Positions 61,962 to 64,000 of a stretch of 64,000 nucleotides of DNA are shown here, piece by piece. Origin of the DNA: an uncultured Bacilli bacterium. Lineage in GTDB: Bacteria; Bacillota_I; Bacilli_A; RF39; UBA660. The notes below the pieces were generated by a model that did no database searches, was not told where the DNA came from, and saw nothing but the letters and a program-made list of their open reading frames with translations. A program made the position numbers and the translations under genes. Every line of letters starts with the position of its first letter. The stretch's first letter is position 1. The stretch covers positions 1 to 64,000 of the forward strand of contig CAKOHR010000002.1 of assembly GCA_934085825.1 (NCBI GenBank). The letters run 5' to 3'.

Positions 61962-64000
61962 TTAAATATTAACTGGATTAAAATCAATTTCTAATCTAAT
62001 ATCTTTATTCATTATAAACAAATTATCTAGTTCTTTCAAGTATTTCTTTAAGTTATCACAGCTTTTATATTTTAATATTATTTGCATTCGATATTCATTA
62101 TTAAATTTAAATACTTGCGCAGTTGTAGGTCCCAGAACAATTACACCATTTAAATTTTTGTCTAAGTAAGTTTTAACTTTTTTACTCGTTTCTATTATAT
62201 TTTGATAATCTTTACCTATTACTTTTAAACTCACTAAATAAAAATATGGTGGATATTTAAGTTTTTGTCTAAAGTTCATTTCACGAAGGTAAAACTTATC
62301 ATAACTATTTTCTTGGGCACATTTTATAACATAATTATCTGGATTAAACGTTTGAATAATAACTTCACCAGGTGATGCGCTTCTACCACTTCGGCCAGCC
62401 ACTTGATGAAGGAGAGAAAAAGTATTTTCACTTGCTTTAAAATTAGGAATATTTAATGTAGTATCAGCATTTATAACACCAACTAATGTTACTTTAGGAA
62501 AATCTAATCCCTTACTAATCATCTGTGTTCCTAGTAAAATATTATATTTTTCATTTTTAAAATCTTCAATTATTTTTTCATGAGCTCCTTTATTTCTTGT
62601 TGTATCTTGATCCATTCGAACAACGCTTGCACTAGGCATTAACTCTCTTAATTTTTCTTCAAGTTTTTCAGTACCAAGGCCATAATAATTTAAAGCCTTT
62701 TCATGACATTCTGGGCATACATCTTCAGAATGTTTTTGATAGCCACAGTAATGACATATTAAATTATTAGTACTTTTATGATATGTAAGGGTTATATCAC
62801 ATGATGGGCATTTATATGTAAAACCACAATTACTACATGTAATAAATGTTGAAAAGCCTCTTCGATTTAAAAGCAAAATAATTTGTTCATTTTTAGATAT
62901 TTTTTCTTTCATTTTAGAAATAAGTAAGCTACTGAATATCATATTTTTTTTTTTCATTTCATCTTCCATATTAACTACATGTATCTTTGGTAAAATAGCA
63001 GAGCCTACTCTATTTTTTAAAGTAAGTAATGTATAAACACCTTTATCTGCTCTAGCTTTACTATCTAAAGAAGGTGTTGCACTTGCAAGCACAACAGGAA
63101 TATTATTGTATTTTCCCCGATACATTGCAATATCTCTAGCATGGTATCTTGGATTATTATCTTGTTTATAGCTACTTGCATCTTCTTCATCAATAATTAT
63201 AATACCTAAATTTTGAAGTGGAGCAAATATAGCACTCCTAGTACCCACCACAACATGAACTTCCCCACGATATATTTTTAAATACTCATCATATTTTTCT
63301 CCCTCGGATAAAGAACTATGTAATATAGCAACATCACTACCAAAAGCTTCATAAAACCTTTTAGCAATTTGATGAGTTAGACTAATCTCTGGAACAAGCA
63401 CAATTCCTGTTTTGCCAAGTTTTATAATTTCTTCAATTAATTTTATGTAAACTTCAGTTTTACCAGAACCAGTTATACCATAAAGTAAGAAGGACTCATA
63501 TTTTTTAAATGACTCTTTAACTTTTAAAAATACTCTGTTTTGATCATCAGTAAGTTCTTTCTTTATATTACTCATTTTTTTATTAATTCGATATTTTTGA
63601 ACCTTTTCAATATCTAACACACCATTTTCAAGCAAAGTTTTGACCAATGATAAACTATAATTTTTCTTTAGATCTTTACCCCTTTCTAGTAATTCATCAA
63701 TTATTTTTATTTGACTTTTTCTTTTATTTTGATATGTATTTTTATATTCTAAAGCTTTTTCTTTGTCTTTAATAAATATATATTCATCATATAAATCATA
63801 ATTAGTTTTTTGTCTTTTTACTTTTAAACTAGAAGGAAGCATTGTTTGATAAGCTGTTATTAGAGTACATAAAGTATTTTCAGATAAATACTTACCTAAA
63901 TCCATTAGTTCTTTATTTAAAACTAATTTTTCATCGGCGATATTTGTTATGTATTTTATCTCATAAGATACATCTTGGGTAGTAGTTAAAATATCAGTTA
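61962..64000 (-). CDS. priA: Primosomal helicase PriA (5' end outside window)
   Basis: Restarts stalled replication forks. Helicase Walker A GITGSGKTEVYIKL, DEED box IIIDEEDASSYKQ, four Cys pairs for zinc (CSNCGFTYKCPSC, CHYCGYQKHSEDVCPEC), motif VI-like HQVAGRSGRS. The reading frame is open from the first ATG at 63905 through the right edge and the extra codons (YEIKYITNIADEKLVLNKEL) look like PriA's N-terminal region, so the true start lies beyond the window. Confidence 0.95.
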   Translation of the reverse strand, partial: TDILTTTQDVSYEIKYITNIADEKLVLNKELMDLGKYLSENTLCTLITAYQTMLPSSLKVKRQKTNYDLYDEYIFIKDKEKALEYKNTYQNKRKSQIKIIDELLERGKDLKKNYSLSLVKTLLENGVLDIEKVQKYRINKKMSNIKKELTDDQNRVFLKVKESFKKYESFLLYGITGSGKTEVYIKLIEEIIKLGKTGIVLVPEISLTHQIAKRFYEAFGSDVAILHSSLSEGEKYDEYLKIYRGEVHVVVGTRSAIFAPLQNLGIIIIDEEDASSYKQDNNPRYHARDIAMYRGKYNNIPVVLASATPSLDSKARADKGVYTLLTLKNRVGSAILPKIHVVNMEDEMKKKNMIFSSLLISKMKEKISKNEQIILLLNRRGFSTFITCSNCGFTYKCPSCDITLTYHKSTNNLICHYCGYQKHSEDVCPECHEKALNYYGLGTEKLEEKLRELMPSASVVRMDQDTTRNKGAHEKIIEDFKNEKYNILLGTQMISKGLDFPKVTLVGVINADTTLNIPNFKASENTFSLLHQVAGRSGRSASPGEVIIQTFNPDNYVIKCAQENSYDKFYLREMNFRQKLKYPPYFYLVSLKVIGKDYQNIIETSKKVKTYLDKNLNGVIVLGPTTAQVFKFNNEYRMQIILKYKSCDNLKKYLKELDNLFIMNKDIRLEIDFNPVNI

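Overview
The window is AT-rich chromosomal DNA (roughly 28-30% GC by eye) from a low-GC Firmicute of the Bacilli type. Supporting signs are Gram-positive Shine-Dalgarno sequences (AGGAGG) before most genes, TTGACA-17-TATAAT promoters, a T-box riboswitch, CCA-encoding tRNA genes, and relatives of endospore genes (SpoIVB, SpoVID, YsxE). TGG codes for Trp and TGA ends many genes, so the standard bacterial code applies. Several housekeeping proteins are unusually short (SMC 976 aa, AlaRS 580 aa, RelA/SpoT about 478 aa), which suggests a streamlined host-associated lineage, perhaps an uncultured gut Bacilli group. The lineage call is inference.

Layout. 1-6.3 kb: pyruvate phosphate dikinase and a LemA/DUF2207 membrane operon. 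6.5-13.3 kb: an eight-gene minus-strand operon (HAD nucleotidase, ruvB, folD, glyA, thyA, folA, tmk, queA) combining one-carbon and thymidylate metabolism. 13.5-17.2 kb: a PilB/GspE-like ATPase converging on a prepilin gene that follows obgE and ruvA. 17.4-25.7 kb: an orphan CdiA-toxin-like nuclease, trmB, a SpoVID/YsxE pair, a hydrolase/acyltransferase/DUF6320 operon, a decayed YhcG nuclease gene and SpoIVB.

25.7-32.8 kb is the most unusual part: a diversity-generating retroelement (DGR). In transcription order (minus strand) it has two large surface-protein targets, a MutS-like accessory frame, an avd gene, a reverse transcriptase (RT), a template repeat (TR), a small unknown ORF and a third target. 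The RT is split over two frames at a textbook -1 slippery heptamer (A AAA AAG) followed after 8 nt by a perfect 14-bp hairpin, so the full enzyme probably needs programmed frameshifting. A fourth target lies about 26 kb away (58.5-60.1 kb) beside a divergent XRE regulator. Over 42 template positions, 33 of 34 differences between the TR and three variable regions fall at template adenines. A GC-rich hairpin is repeated downstream of three of the four targets.

32.9-46.1 kb: a ribbon-helix-helix protein, a Fic protein with a degenerate motif, a phosphorelay operon (AMP-ligase, hybrid kinase, Hpt-receiver), an XRE regulator, an uncommon operon (nucleotidyltransferase, aminoacyl-tRNA-synthetase-like protein, peptidase E-like protein), relA behind a leader-peptide attenuator, and alaS with a kinase-like gene behind an alanine T-box. 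46.4-64 kb: a candidate sRNA, an AI-2E family protein, tRNA genes, smc-rnc, yidD, a ZnuA-like lipoprotein without metal histidines, an ATP-grasp protein, an ArsR/P-type ATPase pair, LiaF/DUF4097 proteins, and priA, which runs off the right edge.
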